Origin: Oscillospiraceae bacterium
Lineage (GTDB): Bacteria; Bacillota; Clostridia; Oscillospirales; Ruminococcaceae
NCBI GenBank assembly: GCA_017533485.1
Contig: JAFXIC010000054.1
Coordinates: forward strand, 1-64,000
Length of the DNA: 64,000 bases
Reading direction: 5' to 3'
The notes under the pieces are model-generated. The model was not told the origin of the DNA. It worked only from the letters and a program-made list of their open reading frames with translations, and did not search any database. Shown here piece by piece: positions 54,206-63,111 of this stretch. The first letter of the stretch is position 1. The number at the start of each line of letters is the position of its first letter. A program made the translations under genes and the position numbers.

Positions 54206-55645
54206 TTACATCTTATTGATCTCGGCAATCAGAAGCTCCCGAAGCACCTGCGGATTACAGTTGCCCTTGAGCTGCTTCATGCACTTTCCGAGGATTGCGG
54301 CGAGTGCTTTTTCCTTACCCGCACGATAATCCGCGACAGCCTTTTCTTCTGCCGCAAGCACTTCTTTTGCAACCTGCTCGATCAGTCCCGTATCATTCGA
54401 TACGATCATTCCGTTGCGCTCCGCATATTCCTTCGGAGAAAGCGACGGATCATCAAACATTGCCGCAAGAATCTTCTTACCGTTCGATCTGCCGACAGTA
54501 CCCGCGGAGACGAGTGTAATCAGCTCGCCCAGCGTTTTTCCGTCCAGCGTCAGACTGTCGGGTGTCATCTTCCGGCTGCCCAGAATACTCATAACCTCCG
54601 AAAGCATCCAGTTTGCGGCATCCTTCGCGCTCTTGCAGACTGCATACGCGTCCTCGAAGCACTCACACACCGCAATACTTTTCGTGAGCTGTGCGGCATC
54701 ATATTCACCGAGTCCCAGTGTTTCGATATAGCGCGCACGCTTTACCTCCGGAAATTCGGGAAGCGAAGCCTCGATTGCCTGATACCATGCGTCATCAATC
54801 ACAACCGGCATGACATTCGGATCCGGGAAATAGCGATAATCGCCGGCGGTCTCCTTATTTCTCATCGCATAGCTCTTGCCCTTGATATCATCCCAGCGTC
54901 TGGTTTCCTGTACAAGAACCTCAGTACCGTTTTCAATCGCGTCAATATGTCTTGCGACCTCGTAGCTGATCGCACGCTTAATCGCGTCAATCGAGTTCAT
55001 ATTCTTCATCTCGGTACGGACACCAAGCTTGTCGCTGCCCTCCGGACGCACCGAAAGGTTGACGTCACAGCGCATCGTACCATGTTCCATTGCACATTCC
55101 GCGACCTTTGCATACCGCAGGAGATTCTTCAGCCGCTCCAGATATGCTTCCACTTCCTCCGCACTCGAAAGATCGGGCTGGCTGACGATTTCAATCAGCG
55201 GCACGCTGGTACGGTTGAAGTCTACACAGGTTGTATCCTCGCTGATATCATGGACAAGCTTACCCGCATCCTCTTCCATATGAATCTGTTTGATCCGGAT
55301 ATTCTTCTTTCCCTTCGAGGTTTCGATTTCTACCAGTCCGTTGACGGCAACCGGTGCGAACCACTGTGTTGTCTGGTACGCACAGGGCAGATCCGGATAA
55401 TAATAGCTCTTTTTATCAAAGGTTGTGGTACGATTGATTGTGCAGTTCAGCATCATACCGGCTTTCATGCCGTAATCCACCACGCGCCGGTTGACAACCG
55501 GCAGCATTCCCGGCATTCCGCAGCAGGCAGGACAAACGTGTTCATTCGGACCTGCACCGTATTTTGCATGGCAGGAGCAGAAGATTTTCGACTGCGTTGC
55601 AAGCTCAACGTGCACTTCCAGACCAATGACGGTTTCGTATCTCAT
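54206..55645 (-). CDS. gatB: Asp-tRNA(Asn)/Glu-tRNA(Gln) amidotransferase subunit B
   Basis: The kinase/amidotransferase subunit of GatCAB, which turns Glu-tRNA(Gln) or Asp-tRNA(Asn) into the amide form. GLEVHVEL carries the metal-binding Glu and His, CSCHAKYG ... CPACCG the zinc Cys pairs, YYPDLPCAYQ and IHMEEDAGK are conserved, and the C-terminal YqeY-like tail domain ends the 479 residues. It looks fully intact, in contrast to the adjacent GatA. GGAGGA lies upstream of the ATG, 15 nt after gatA. Confidence 0.95.
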   Translation of the reverse strand: MRYETVIGLEVHVELATQSKIFCSCHAKYGAGPNEHVCPACCGMPGMLPVVNRRVVDYGMKAGMMLNCTINRTTTFDKKSYYYPDLPCAYQTTQWFAPVAVNGLVEIETSKGKKNIRIKQIHMEEDAGKLVHDISEDTTCVDFNRTSVPLIEIVSQPDLSSAEEVEAYLERLKNLLRYAKVAECAMEHGTMRCDVNLSVRPEGSDKLGVRTEMKNMNSIDAIKRAISYEVARHIDAIENGTEVLVQETRRWDDIKGKSYAMRNKETAGDYRYFPDPNVMPVVIDDAWYQAIEASLPEFPEVKRARYIETLGLGEYDAAQLTKSIAVCECFEDAYAVCKSAKDAANWMLSEVMSILGSRKMTPDSLTLDGKTLGELITLVSAGTVGRSNGKKILAAMFDDPSLSPKEYAERNGMIVSNDTGLIEQVAKEVLAAEEKAVADYRAGKEKALAAILGKCMKQLKGNCNPQVLRELLIAEINKM

Positions 55646-55660
55646 AATGCTTTGTCCTCC

Positions 55661-56854
55661 TTATTCATACAGCTTTGCGGCTTCAAACAGTGCGTTCTCC
55701 GAGAACGCCTTTCCAATCAGCTGTACACCGCCCGCAGTTACTGTCGGCAGTCCGGTGATGGACGCCGGCGCAGTATAGAGATTTTCGGTAAATGCGATAT
55801 CTCTTTCCGATGCTGTGATATCCTCGCTGTATGCGGATCTGGAGCAGGCCGGCATCAGCACCGCATCATACTGTTCAAACAGCTTTCCGAAGCTTTCGGA
55901 AACAAGTCTGCGGACACGGAGCGCCTTATCATATACTTTCATATAGTTCTCGGTCGAAAGGGTATCCGAACCATAAAGGATTGCGGTTTTCAGCAAATCA
56001 CCGAATGCTTCGGTACGGCTATTCGTATACAGCTCATCAATCGTATTCGCGTCTGCACTGCGGTAGCCGTATTTTACACCGTCATAGCGGGATACATTGT
56101 TGCAAAGCTCTGCGCTCATCAGAATATTCCATGCGATTCTTGCGGCAGCAATCGTTTTCTCGCTGATTTCCGCAACTTCGATGCCGTTCTCCGAAAGCGC
56201 CTTTTTTGCGGCATTGAGACATTCTGCTGTCTTCGCGTCCACGCCCTCGGTAAACTCCGAAATGACTGCAACGCGGCGGACGGTTTCCCCGCATCCAGCG
56301 GACTGTCTGATCTTTTCACATTCCGCTTCCGAAAGGCTGGTGCCGTCCTTATCGTCGTGGCCGGCCAGTACATCCAGAATCTCGCGGCAATCTGCGATAT
56401 TCTTCGCGGTTACGCTGACGGTTTCACCCGAACAGGCAACCGGAACAGTACCGTAGCGCGAAACCGTTCCATAGGTCGGCTTTACGCTGACCAAGCCATA
56501 CTGTGCGGCTGCACGGCGAATCGAACCGTTGACATCCAGTCCGACAGCTGCCATCGCCTCACCCGACTGCACAATTTCCGCCGCAGCATTCTTCAGCACA
56601 CCGTCTGCGGAGGGTACGCCGTAACAGGAGGTCTCTCCCATCAGGTCAACTGCAAACTCACCGACATTTGCTTTTCCGCAGATCCCGTAGCCGGCATTTT
56701 TCATGCGTGTCAGCGCCTCGGCTTCCAAAAGACTCAGATAGCCGTCCAGCATCTTCGAGCCTGCGGCAGTCGGCATATCCTTCGTCAGCATCATATCATC
56801 CGCCGCAATTTTTTTCACTGCGGCAGTTTCTGTTTTCGATGTCCAGATTTTCAT
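55661..56854 (-). CDS. gatA: GatA homologue lacking the amidase catalytic Lys and Ser loop
   Basis: A 397-residue member of the amidase-signature family in the gatA position of a gatC-gatA-gatB operon; normal GatA has about 485 residues. GSKMLDGYL, ICGKANVGEFAV, VNGSIRRAAA, GLVSVKPTYGTVSRYG and the C-terminal GLPTV ... GVQLIGKAF match GatA. But the catalytic Lys aligns with Asp19 (AADDMML where GatA has AIKDNI). The GGSSGGS loop with the cis-Ser is replaced by GVLKNAAAE (residues 85-93). The N-terminus before the Lys position is 18 instead of about 75 residues. Ser111 keeps the nucleophile position. Glutamine hydrolysis is therefore unlikely; it may be a structural subunit with free ammonia as donor. 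The ATG at 56854 has GGAGG upstream. Confidence 0.88.
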   Translation of the reverse strand: MKIWTSKTETAAVKKIAADDMMLTKDMPTAAGSKMLDGYLSLLEAEALTRMKNAGYGICGKANVGEFAVDLMGETSCYGVPSADGVLKNAAAEIVQSGEAMAAVGLDVNGSIRRAAAQYGLVSVKPTYGTVSRYGTVPVACSGETVSVTAKNIADCREILDVLAGHDDKDGTSLSEAECEKIRQSAGCGETVRRVAVISEFTEGVDAKTAECLNAAKKALSENGIEVAEISEKTIAAARIAWNILMSAELCNNVSRYDGVKYGYRSADANTIDELYTNSRTEAFGDLLKTAILYGSDTLSTENYMKVYDKALRVRRLVSESFGKLFEQYDAVLMPACSRSAYSEDITASERDIAFTENLYTAPASITGLPTVTAGGVQLIGKAFSENALFEAAKLYE

Positions 56855-56871
56855 TGCATCTACCTCCTCCA

Positions 56872-57153
56872 TTATTCCACAACGCGCGGTACACACCAAT
56901 ATCCCTGATTGGTATCGGGCGCACCCTTTTGCAGCTCGTCACGGGAAAACGGCTGGGATGCAATATCCTCGCGCACAACGGTCATGATCGGCATGACGTG
57001 AACCATTCTCTCGACATCATCGGTATTCATTGCATTCAGCACATCCAGCTCCTTCTCGCGGTCTGCAAAAAACGCGAGCAGATTGGCTTTTTGTACCTCG
57101 TTCAGGCTGAGCTGGTTGAGCAGTTCAAGCTTTCGCAGAGTATCCTGTTCCAT
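56872..57153 (-). CDS. gatC: Asp-tRNA(Asn)/Glu-tRNA(Gln) amidotransferase subunit C
   Basis: The small belt subunit that wraps around GatA and GatB. The end is typical: REDIASQPFSRDELQKGAPDTNQGYWCVPRVVE-like, with the APDT motif and VPRV. The ATG at 57153 is 7 nt from AAAGGAG and gives 93 residues. It heads the operon, 17 nt before the gatA homologue. Its conservation suggests that the complex still assembles. Confidence 0.92.
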   Translation of the reverse strand: MEQDTLRKLELLNQLSLNEVQKANLLAFFADREKELDVLNAMNTDDVERMVHVMPIMTVVREDIASQPFSRDELQKGAPDTNQGYWCVPRVVE

Positions 57154-57223
57154 AATCATTCTCCTTTTCAGCTTGGGGGAAAACCGTTGTTGCAAGGGCT
57201 TCTCCTAAAAATTTACGGTATAA

Positions 57224-57252
57224 AGTATAGCATATTTTCCCCCTCATGTCAA
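57224..57252 (-). promoter_or_regulatory. Promoter of gatCAB
   Basis: On the minus strand TTGACA (57247-57252), 17-bp spacer, TATACT (57224-57229), extended TGC. Confidence 0.85.
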
Positions 57253-57284
57253 GAGGAAACGGCTGATTTTCGCCATATCAGACA

Positions 57285-57313
57285 ACAAAAAAGACGGTGT
57301 TTCCACCGTCTTT
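57285..57313 (-). terminator. Terminator of the LTA-synthase-like gene
   Basis: AAAGACGGTG (57290-57299), loop TTTC, CACCGTCTTT (57304-57313). On the minus strand T6 follows. Confidence 0.9.
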
Positions 57314-57315
57314 TA

Positions 57316-59163
57316 TTATTCGGTTTCTTCGGGGGCTGTCCGCAGCTCTCCGCTGTAATTCTCCCCGACAATCCGGTCATAGGTCAGCAGGTCGAGCACC
57401 TCGTTGCGGACATCTTCTTCCATGAAGATGGATGTATAAACCGGCGTCTGCGGCATCTGTGCCAGCACCGTTTCATAAAACGCACTCATCGGCAGTCCGG
57501 CTGTCCGACAGACCAGCGGCGTCAGATAAAAGAGGGAGAACCGCTCCTTCGGAATCGCCGAGAAATCCGTTTTGGTATTCGTCCAGATCAATGCCGGCTG
57601 TTCATAAAGCACCGCACAGTTCTCGCTGTCGATGCCCAGCGCGTCATAGAGGTTCCCTTCGCCGCGCATCGAGGGGTAATGGTCGCCGACAAAAATCAGT
57701 ACCGTCGGCTCGTCGAGTGCTTCCAGTCCGTCCAGCAGTCTTTCAAATGCTGCTCCCGTCACGCGAATGCCTTCTAAGTACACATCCAGCTCGGACTGAT
57801 TCTCAATCCAGTCATAGGGCTGATGGTTCTGCATCGTGGTCGCATGGGCATACAGAGGTTCTTCCGTTTCCGAAATCAGCTGCAAGAGCTGGCGGAATAC
57901 GGTATCATCGGAAATATAGCCGTTTCCGAATTCCTCCACCGGAACCGTGAAATTCTCATCAAACAGCATCCGGTCAAATCCATAGGTTGCATAAATCTCG
58001 TCCCGTCCATAGAAGGTAGACGTAAACGGATGTACATATGCAGTCTGATAGCCGATGCCGGACAAATGGGAAACCATCGACGACGGAAGCTCCGGTACAA
58101 TCTCACGCTGCGGCGTAATCGTATCCATCAGCGATCGCACAGGCAGTCCGTACATCAATTCAAATTCCGTGCGCACCGTATAGGAGGCGAAAGTCGGCAC
58201 CGCAACCGCAATCTGTTCACAGCGTTTCGCCGCCGCGTCATAGGCGTCATAGGCGTCCGTATCCAGCTTCAGCTCCGACAGTCTCCGGAAATCCGCAAAG
58301 GATTCTGACATCACGACAATCACATTCGGTCTCTCATCACAGCTTTCTTCGCGTGCAGATCCGGTGATCACCGATTCCACCAGCTCCTGTGAATAATCAT
58401 CCGGTGCGGATAAAATATTGCTGAGCTTCTCGGAGGTTGTTTCCGCGATAAACGCAAGCATACTGTTTCGTTCGAATTTCTCGTTGGTCGAAAACGCATT
58501 CTGTGATTCGGTCGTATCTACATCAAACGCACCATATACATGCTCGGAAATCGCCGGAATACAGATCACCGATATATAAACCATCGTACATCCGATTGCC
58601 GGCAGCAGCCGTTTTCGCCATGAGGCGGTAAATTTCGGATTCTGGTAGAATATCATCAGCAGGAATGCAGCCGCCATCAGGACATATATCACCAGCGACG
58701 GTGTAATTTTAATATACGCAAAGCTCGTCAGGTTCTTGACATTCGGTGCCAGCGAAATATCCGCAAGCTTGAAGTGATTGCCGTTGGTGCTGTACTTAAA
58801 GAGCTCTACGATGCTGATGAGCATATACGCAATCCCCTGAATCCATGCAGCAATCCAGACGCGGTTCGTAAACAGCAGCAGCGCTGCAAACATCAGGTAT
58901 GCCATCAGAAAATCGAACATGATGACGGTCGGACGTTCGATACAGAATGTCAGGAACTGGCTGAATTCCACAAACTGATTCAGCTCCGCGAGACATACAA
59001 TAAATAGCGGAAACACCAGCGTCAGAATCAGATTCAGACGCTTATCATGCTGCTGATGCCAGAGCCGCTCCGCCTGTATGGCATGACAGGTCTTTTTCAG
59101 CCGCTGAAGCGGACGATTTGCCGCCATTCGTTCTGTCAGCTTTTTTTTCAATTCTTTCATCAT
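57316..59163 (-). CDS. LTA-synthase-family sulfatase (membrane phosphoglycerol/lipoteichoic-type transferase)
   Basis: A 615-residue membrane enzyme with five N-terminal helices (about residues 38-210) and an external alkaline-phosphatase-like domain. NVIVVMSESFADF holds the metal Glu, YTVRTEFELMYGLP the nucleophile Thr, NHQPYDW the His and FVGDHYPSM the Asp-His pair of the LtaS family. Relatives polymerise glycerol phosphate or decorate glycans with phospho groups; which is done here is unknown. The ATG at 59163 is 6 nt after GAGG; the longer frame to 59265 overlaps the promoter. Confidence 0.9.
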   Translation of the reverse strand: MMKELKKKLTERMAANRPLQRLKKTCHAIQAERLWHQQHDKRLNLILTLVFPLFIVCLAELNQFVEFSQFLTFCIERPTVIMFDFLMAYLMFAALLLFTNRVWIAAWIQGIAYMLISIVELFKYSTNGNHFKLADISLAPNVKNLTSFAYIKITPSLVIYVLMAAAFLLMIFYQNPKFTASWRKRLLPAIGCTMVYISVICIPAISEHVYGAFDVDTTESQNAFSTNEKFERNSMLAFIAETTSEKLSNILSAPDDYSQELVESVITGSAREESCDERPNVIVVMSESFADFRRLSELKLDTDAYDAYDAAAKRCEQIAVAVPTFASYTVRTEFELMYGLPVRSLMDTITPQREIVPELPSSMVSHLSGIGYQTAYVHPFTSTFYGRDEIYATYGFDRMLFDENFTVPVEEFGNGYISDDTVFRQLLQLISETEEPLYAHATTMQNHQPYDWIENQSELDVYLEGIRVTGAAFERLLDGLEALDEPTVLIFVGDHYPSMRGEGNLYDALGIDSENCAVLYEQPALIWTNTKTDFSAIPKERFSLFYLTPLVCRTAGLPMSAFYETVLAQMPQTPVYTSIFMEEDVRNEVLDLLTYDRIVGENYSGELRTAPEETE

Positions 59164-59236
59164 TTCTTGCCTCAATTCCGTACTTCGGGAAAAACAAACG
59201 CATTCTCCGCGTTTCACAGATTTTCTGTTCGATTCT

Positions 59237-59265
59237 ATTATAACGCCTTTTCCCCCAAAAAACAA
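59237..59265 (-). promoter_or_regulatory. Promoter of the LTA-synthase-like gene
   Basis: On the minus strand TTGTTT (59260-59265), 17-bp spacer, TATAAT (59237-59242). Confidence 0.72.
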
Positions 59266-59327
59266 GATTCAAACTGTTTAAGAAACATTACGCAATTTTT
59301 CCGAAAATTGGCGGAAACAGAAATTCT

Positions 59328-60416
59328 TCACACAACGTTCACATCTTGATTCACATAGAGCGGCAGTCTTGCGACCGCAATCTTCCCGTTCCGGTACACA
59401 ATCTCTCCGACAATATCCCCTTTTTTCAGCGGTGCGGTACGGAACGGCGGCAGCAGAATCGTTTCCGTCAGCACCGCAGTTTTTCCGTGCCATACCGTCA
59501 GCGTCAGCGGCGTTTTTACATATACCCCAACCGTATCACGGTCTCCGCCCTCTACCGGAATGGTAACCGTCTTCGGGACTTCTGCTATATAATCTTCTGC
59601 CTTCGAAAAACCATAGTCATATAGTGCCGCATGGTCAGCCCAGTCATTACGGTCGAATAATGTCACGCAGATCAGCCTTCTTCCGCCGCGCTCGCTTGCA
59701 CTCACCAGACAGCGCCCTGCCGCATCGGTAAAGCCTGTTTTGACGCCAATCACCGTTTCATCTGTTTTCAGCAGCCGGTTCGTATTATATAGTGTACGCG
59801 GATAGGGCGGATTCCCGAATTCCACCGTCATGGACGCACGCGAGCAGATCTCCGCAAAATCCGGATTCCGGAGTGCTTCTCTCGCGAGCAGCGCCATATC
59901 ATATGCCGATGCGCCGTGGCCCTCCGCGTCCAGTCCCGACGGAGAACCGAAACAGGTATGCGTCATCCCGATTTCTGCCGCACGTGCATTCATCATCCGC
60001 AGAAAATCCGGAATGGTTCCGCCGACCGCTTTCGCCGCCGCATTCGCTGCGTCATTCCCCGATGGCAGCAGCATCCCCACACATAAGGCACGCTTTGTAA
60101 CAATATCCCCCTCCTGAAGCCCCATCGACGAGCCTTCGACATGAATTGCCTCCCGATCCACCACAAACGGGTCATCCAGATTCCCCGATTCGAGCGTCAG
60201 CAGCACTGTCATGATTTTTGTGGTACTCGCCATCGGCCGCTTCTCGTCTGCACATTTTTCATACAGCACAAGCCCCGTCAGCGCATCCATCAGCACACAG
60301 GCCTTTGCACTCACATCCGGAACCGCTTCCGCCTCCCATCCGATCGCCGGCAGATTCACCAGCAGCATTCCCAGACTCAGCACTACCGCCGTCAGATGAC
60401 GCAGCATCCGTTTCAT
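59328..60416 (-). CDS. D-alanyl-D-alanine carboxypeptidase (DacF/PBP5 type)
   Basis: A 362-residue secreted peptidase (S11) that trims the terminal D-Ala of peptidoglycan stems. The signal peptide is about residues 1-31. Motifs: STTK (MASTTKIM), SGN (LPSGNDAAN) and KTG (VIGVKTGFTDAAG). A C-terminal beta domain (PBP5_C-like) ends the protein, but no clear membrane-anchoring amphipathic helix is visible. GGGAGG precedes the ATG. Its promoter is not obvious; it may lie between the SPFH terminator and 60417. Confidence 0.93.
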   Translation of the reverse strand: MKRMLRHLTAVVLSLGMLLVNLPAIGWEAEAVPDVSAKACVLMDALTGLVLYEKCADEKRPMASTTKIMTVLLTLESGNLDDPFVVDREAIHVEGSSMGLQEGDIVTKRALCVGMLLPSGNDAANAAAKAVGGTIPDFLRMMNARAAEIGMTHTCFGSPSGLDAEGHGASAYDMALLAREALRNPDFAEICSRASMTVEFGNPPYPRTLYNTNRLLKTDETVIGVKTGFTDAAGRCLVSASERGGRRLICVTLFDRNDWADHAALYDYGFSKAEDYIAEVPKTVTIPVEGGDRDTVGVYVKTPLTLTVWHGKTAVLTETILLPPFRTAPLKKGDIVGEIVYRNGKIAVARLPLYVNQDVNVV

Positions 60417-60484
60417 ATCCCATACCTCCCGTATTTCCGCAGTCCGTCCGATTCATTCCGTTTTCATCCTATGCCGCCGCAGAC

Positions 60485-60522
60485 AAAAAAATACCCATAT
60501 CCGCAGGGTAATCGGATATGGG
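60485..60522 (-). terminator. Terminator of the SPFH gene
   Basis: CCCATATCCG (60494-60503) pairs with CGGATATGGG (60513-60522). On the minus strand TATTTTTTT follows. Confidence 0.92.
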
Positions 60523-60626
60523 CCGGAAATCAGATCAAGCGAGTGGAGGAAAATGTACCGCCCGTACCGTCTGACGGGTACAGACGATGTACAAAGGGGT
60601 GGTATCAAAGAAAGGTATTGGCGAAA

Positions 60627-61526
60627 TTATTCCGCAGCCTGTGTGGAGGCTGTGGGTGCAGTGCCGGACGCGGAAGACGGCTTTTCAGAAGTGACTGCGT
60701 CAACATCCAGCAGCAGCGAGGATGAATCACTGCCATTGACTTTCGGGAGTGCACCGTCCCATTTTTCGAGCATCTTATCCTGAAGGACAAGTTCGGTCAG
60801 AGAATCGTTTACAAGCTTATTGGCATCTGCCTGTGCCTGTGCCTTTGCGGTAATGGCGTCCGCTTCCGCTTTCGCAGCGATGACTTTCTTCTTCGCCTCA
60901 GCTTCCGCAATGACAAGCGCTTCTTTCTGCTCGGTCTCGGTTTTCAGAAGATTCTGTTCCGCAACCTGCTTTTGTTCGATCGCGGCATTGAATTCTGCCG
61001 AGAAATCAAAGTTCACAATATTGAATTTTTCAATCTGCAAGCCATATTCCGCAACCTTCTTCTGGAGAATCTCTTTAATCTCCTCGCCGACGGATGCACG
61101 CTCTGTAATGAGCTGTTCCGCAGTATACTGTGCGGTGACGGATTTTACACTTTCCTGAACGGCGGGTGTCAGCACAACCGCTTCATAATCTCCGCCGATA
61201 TTCTGATAGATTTTCGCGGACTCCGCCGACTGGACACGATAGTTGACAGCAATTCTGCTGCTGACTGTCTGGAGGTCCTTGGAGACTGCCGGCGCATCTA
61301 CCTCGTATACCTGAATCTGGTTGCTCACAGGCACAACGCTCTGAATAAACGGTGCTTTGAGGTGGAAGCCCTCGCTCATCGTATTCGTGCTCACCTTTCC
61401 CAGCGTCACGACAACACCGGTATGTCCCGCAGGTACAGTGGCTGCCGAAGAAAAGAGCAGCACGCCTGCCAATACACCGATCACGATACCTCCGGTAACT
61501 TTGCCTGCTTTTGAACCATTTTTCAT
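60627..61526 (-). CDS. SPFH/prohibitin-family membrane protein
   Basis: A 299-residue protein. One N-terminal membrane helix (VTGGIVIGVLAGVLLFSS) is followed by the SPFH domain (VPAGHTGVVVTLGKVS ... IVNFDFSAEFNAAIEQKQVAEQ) and a long Ala/Glu/Lys-rich coiled coil (about 185-255). It likely forms membrane ring assemblies like HflK/prohibitin, but no NfeD-like or protease partner is adjacent. The ATG at 61526 is about 15 nt after AAAGGA, rather far. Monocistronic. Confidence 0.9.
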   Translation of the reverse strand: MKNGSKAGKVTGGIVIGVLAGVLLFSSAATVPAGHTGVVVTLGKVSTNTMSEGFHLKAPFIQSVVPVSNQIQVYEVDAPAVSKDLQTVSSRIAVNYRVQSAESAKIYQNIGGDYEAVVLTPAVQESVKSVTAQYTAEQLITERASVGEEIKEILQKKVAEYGLQIEKFNIVNFDFSAEFNAAIEQKQVAEQNLLKTETEQKEALVIAEAEAKKKVIAAKAEADAITAKAQAQADANKLVNDSLTELVLQDKMLEKWDGALPKVNGSDSSSLLLDVDAVTSEKPSSASGTAPTASTQAAE

Positions 61527-61597
61527 AATCTGTTCGAAACATCCTTTCCAAGATCGAATTGACTGTGTGATTGTATTCGGTCTCAACCGATGTATTT

Positions 61598-61626
61598 ATC
61601 TTACCAGAATTGTTCACAGATTACAA
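61598..61626 (-). promoter_or_regulatory. Promoter of the SPFH gene
   Basis: On the minus strand TTGTAA (61621-61626), 17-bp spacer, TAAGAT (61598-61603), extended TGG. Confidence 0.65.
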
Positions 61627-61889
61627 ACCGCAGGACGTCCGGACAGCATCTGAATTTTTAAAAAACAGGGTGTATTCTCCCGATTCCTCCATTTATCTAA
61701 GTTTTTCAAATGTATACGTTCAAACAGATATTTCAGATCCCCTGCCTTATAAAATCCGCCCGAAAAAGCCATTTTCCTGAAATAAAAAATTTATTTTTTG
61801 CTTATTCCCATTTGACGCACCGCAGCTCCCATCCCCCGCTGCATCCAATATGCCCAAAAACAGACAGCGAAATTTGGCAGATAATACGC
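61627..61889. other. Intergenic stretch without visible gene
   Basis: A/T-rich sequence between the divergent SPFH and GH5 promoters. No tRNA, hairpin terminator or plausible small gene was seen on either strand. Confidence 0.6.
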
Positions 61890-61918
61890 TTTACAAGCCT
61901 TGTGAAATGTGGTATAAT
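61890..61918 (+). promoter_or_regulatory. Promoter of the GH5 gene without signal peptide
   Basis: TTTACA (61890-61895), 17-bp spacer, TATAAT (61913-61918), extended TGG. Confidence 0.82.
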
Positions 61919-61959
61919 ACAATTAACTATTGATTTTTTGAAAGCGTAGGGCAAACATC

Positions 61960-63024
61960 ATGTTTCAATATAATTTCGCCTTCGAGTTCGCACGAAGCAT
62001 CCGATGCGGCTGGAATCTCGGCAATACTTTTGACTGCATTGTAAAACCCGAACACCTCCCCTCTCATCCCACAACCACGGATTTCGAAACCGCCTGGGGC
62101 AATCCGCCGCCGAGCCGTGCACACCTCGAAGCCATCCGTGACGCCGGCTTCGACGCGGTACGCATCCCCGTAAGCTGGGGGCAGCATATCGGAGATGCAC
62201 CCGATTATACGATTGATCCGTGCTGGATGGAGCGCGTCGATAAGCTCGTCCGTGAGGCGTTCTCCCTCGGCTTCCGCATCATCCTGAATGTCCACCACGA
62301 CGCAAGCCCGCTGGGCAGACTCAGCCTTCTCCCCGACCGTCTGGATGAATCCGAAGCAATCCTTTGCAGCCTTTGGACACAGATCGCCAACCAATTTTCT
62401 GATCTCGGAGAATCCCTGATTTTTGAAGTGCTGAACGAACCGCATACCGCAGACGACTGGATCGGAACCCCCGAACGCTATGCGGCAGTGAATCGGCTGA
62501 ATCACGCGGCTGTGGCAGCAATCCGCAGCACAAAAGGCAATAACAGCTCCCGTTATCTGATGATTCCGACCTATGCCGCAAGCGCGAAACAGGCGGCAAT
62601 CGAAGCCCTTGAACTTCCGGCGGATGATCGGATTATGGTCTCGATTCACGCGTATGCACCAACGGATTTCTGTCTTCCCTCCTACGAGGTGGTATGGGCG
62701 GAATCCAAGACAACCTGGGGCAGTAAGGAAGATATTGACGCGCTGCTGAAAATCTTCAACCGACTGGAACGGCATTTTATTTCGCGCGGAATTCCTGTCA
62801 TTCTCGGAGAAGCTGCCGCGGTCGGAAAGGCTGACCGCCGAAGCAGACTCTTCTGGGCTGCGGTTTACGCGAAAGAAGCCGCCGCAAGATCTATGCCCTG
62901 CTTCTGGTGGGACGAAGGCCATCTCGGAATCGACGGCATGGGCATCTTCGACCGCCAGACACTCTCTTTCCCTGAACCGGAGCTGGTTTCGATTCTGACA
63001 GGAAAATCTCTCGGAAACCGCTGA
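61960..63024 (+). CDS. GH5 glycoside hydrolase without signal peptide (likely cytoplasmic)
   Basis: A 354-residue GH5 enzyme. RCGWNLGNTFD, the VRIPVSW strand, HHDASP, acid/base Glu160 in VLNEPHT, SIHAYAPTDF and nucleophile Glu284 in VILGEAAA are in the expected order. FWWDEG closes the barrel. The type resembles GH5_4 or related endoglucanases. There is no signal peptide, linker, CBM or dockerin, so it probably acts on imported cello- or xyloglucan oligosaccharides. The nucleophile context GEAAA differs from the usual GEFG. Monocistronic, with promoter and terminator. Confidence 0.9.
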   Translation: MFQYNFAFEFARSIRCGWNLGNTFDCIVKPEHLPSHPTTTDFETAWGNPPPSRAHLEAIRDAGFDAVRIPVSWGQHIGDAPDYTIDPCWMERVDKLVREAFSLGFRIILNVHHDASPLGRLSLLPDRLDESEAILCSLWTQIANQFSDLGESLIFEVLNEPHTADDWIGTPERYAAVNRLNHAAVAAIRSTKGNNSSRYLMIPTYAASAKQAAIEALELPADDRIMVSIHAYAPTDFCLPSYEVVWAESKTTWGSKEDIDALLKIFNRLERHFISRGIPVILGEAAAVGKADRRSRLFWAAVYAKEAAARSMPCFWWDEGHLGIDGMGIFDRQTLSFPEPELVSILTGKSLGNR

Positions 63025-63044
63025 TACAGATGAATTCTATAAAC

Positions 63045-63078
63045 AAAAGCCGATATCCTGTTACGGATATCGGCTTTT
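63045..63078 (+). terminator. Terminator of the GH5 gene
   Basis: AAAAGCCGATATCC (63045-63058), loop TGTTAC, GGATATCGGCTTTT (63065-63078). It could also serve the leftward CotH gene. Confidence 0.9.
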
Positions 63079-63111
63079 GCTATAAAGAAGGATATGAAAA
63101 GGTTGGCGAAA

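Noticed and set aside
54007..54219. GTG-started frame of 70 codons with AAGGAG upstream
   Set aside because: It runs through two terminator hairpins and has no protein-like features; the region is better read as a non-coding transcript.
54947..56908. 653-codon plus-strand frame across gatB and gatA
   Set aside because: The minus strand encodes conserved GatB and GatA-like proteins; the plus frame is Cys/His/Arg-rich without family motifs.
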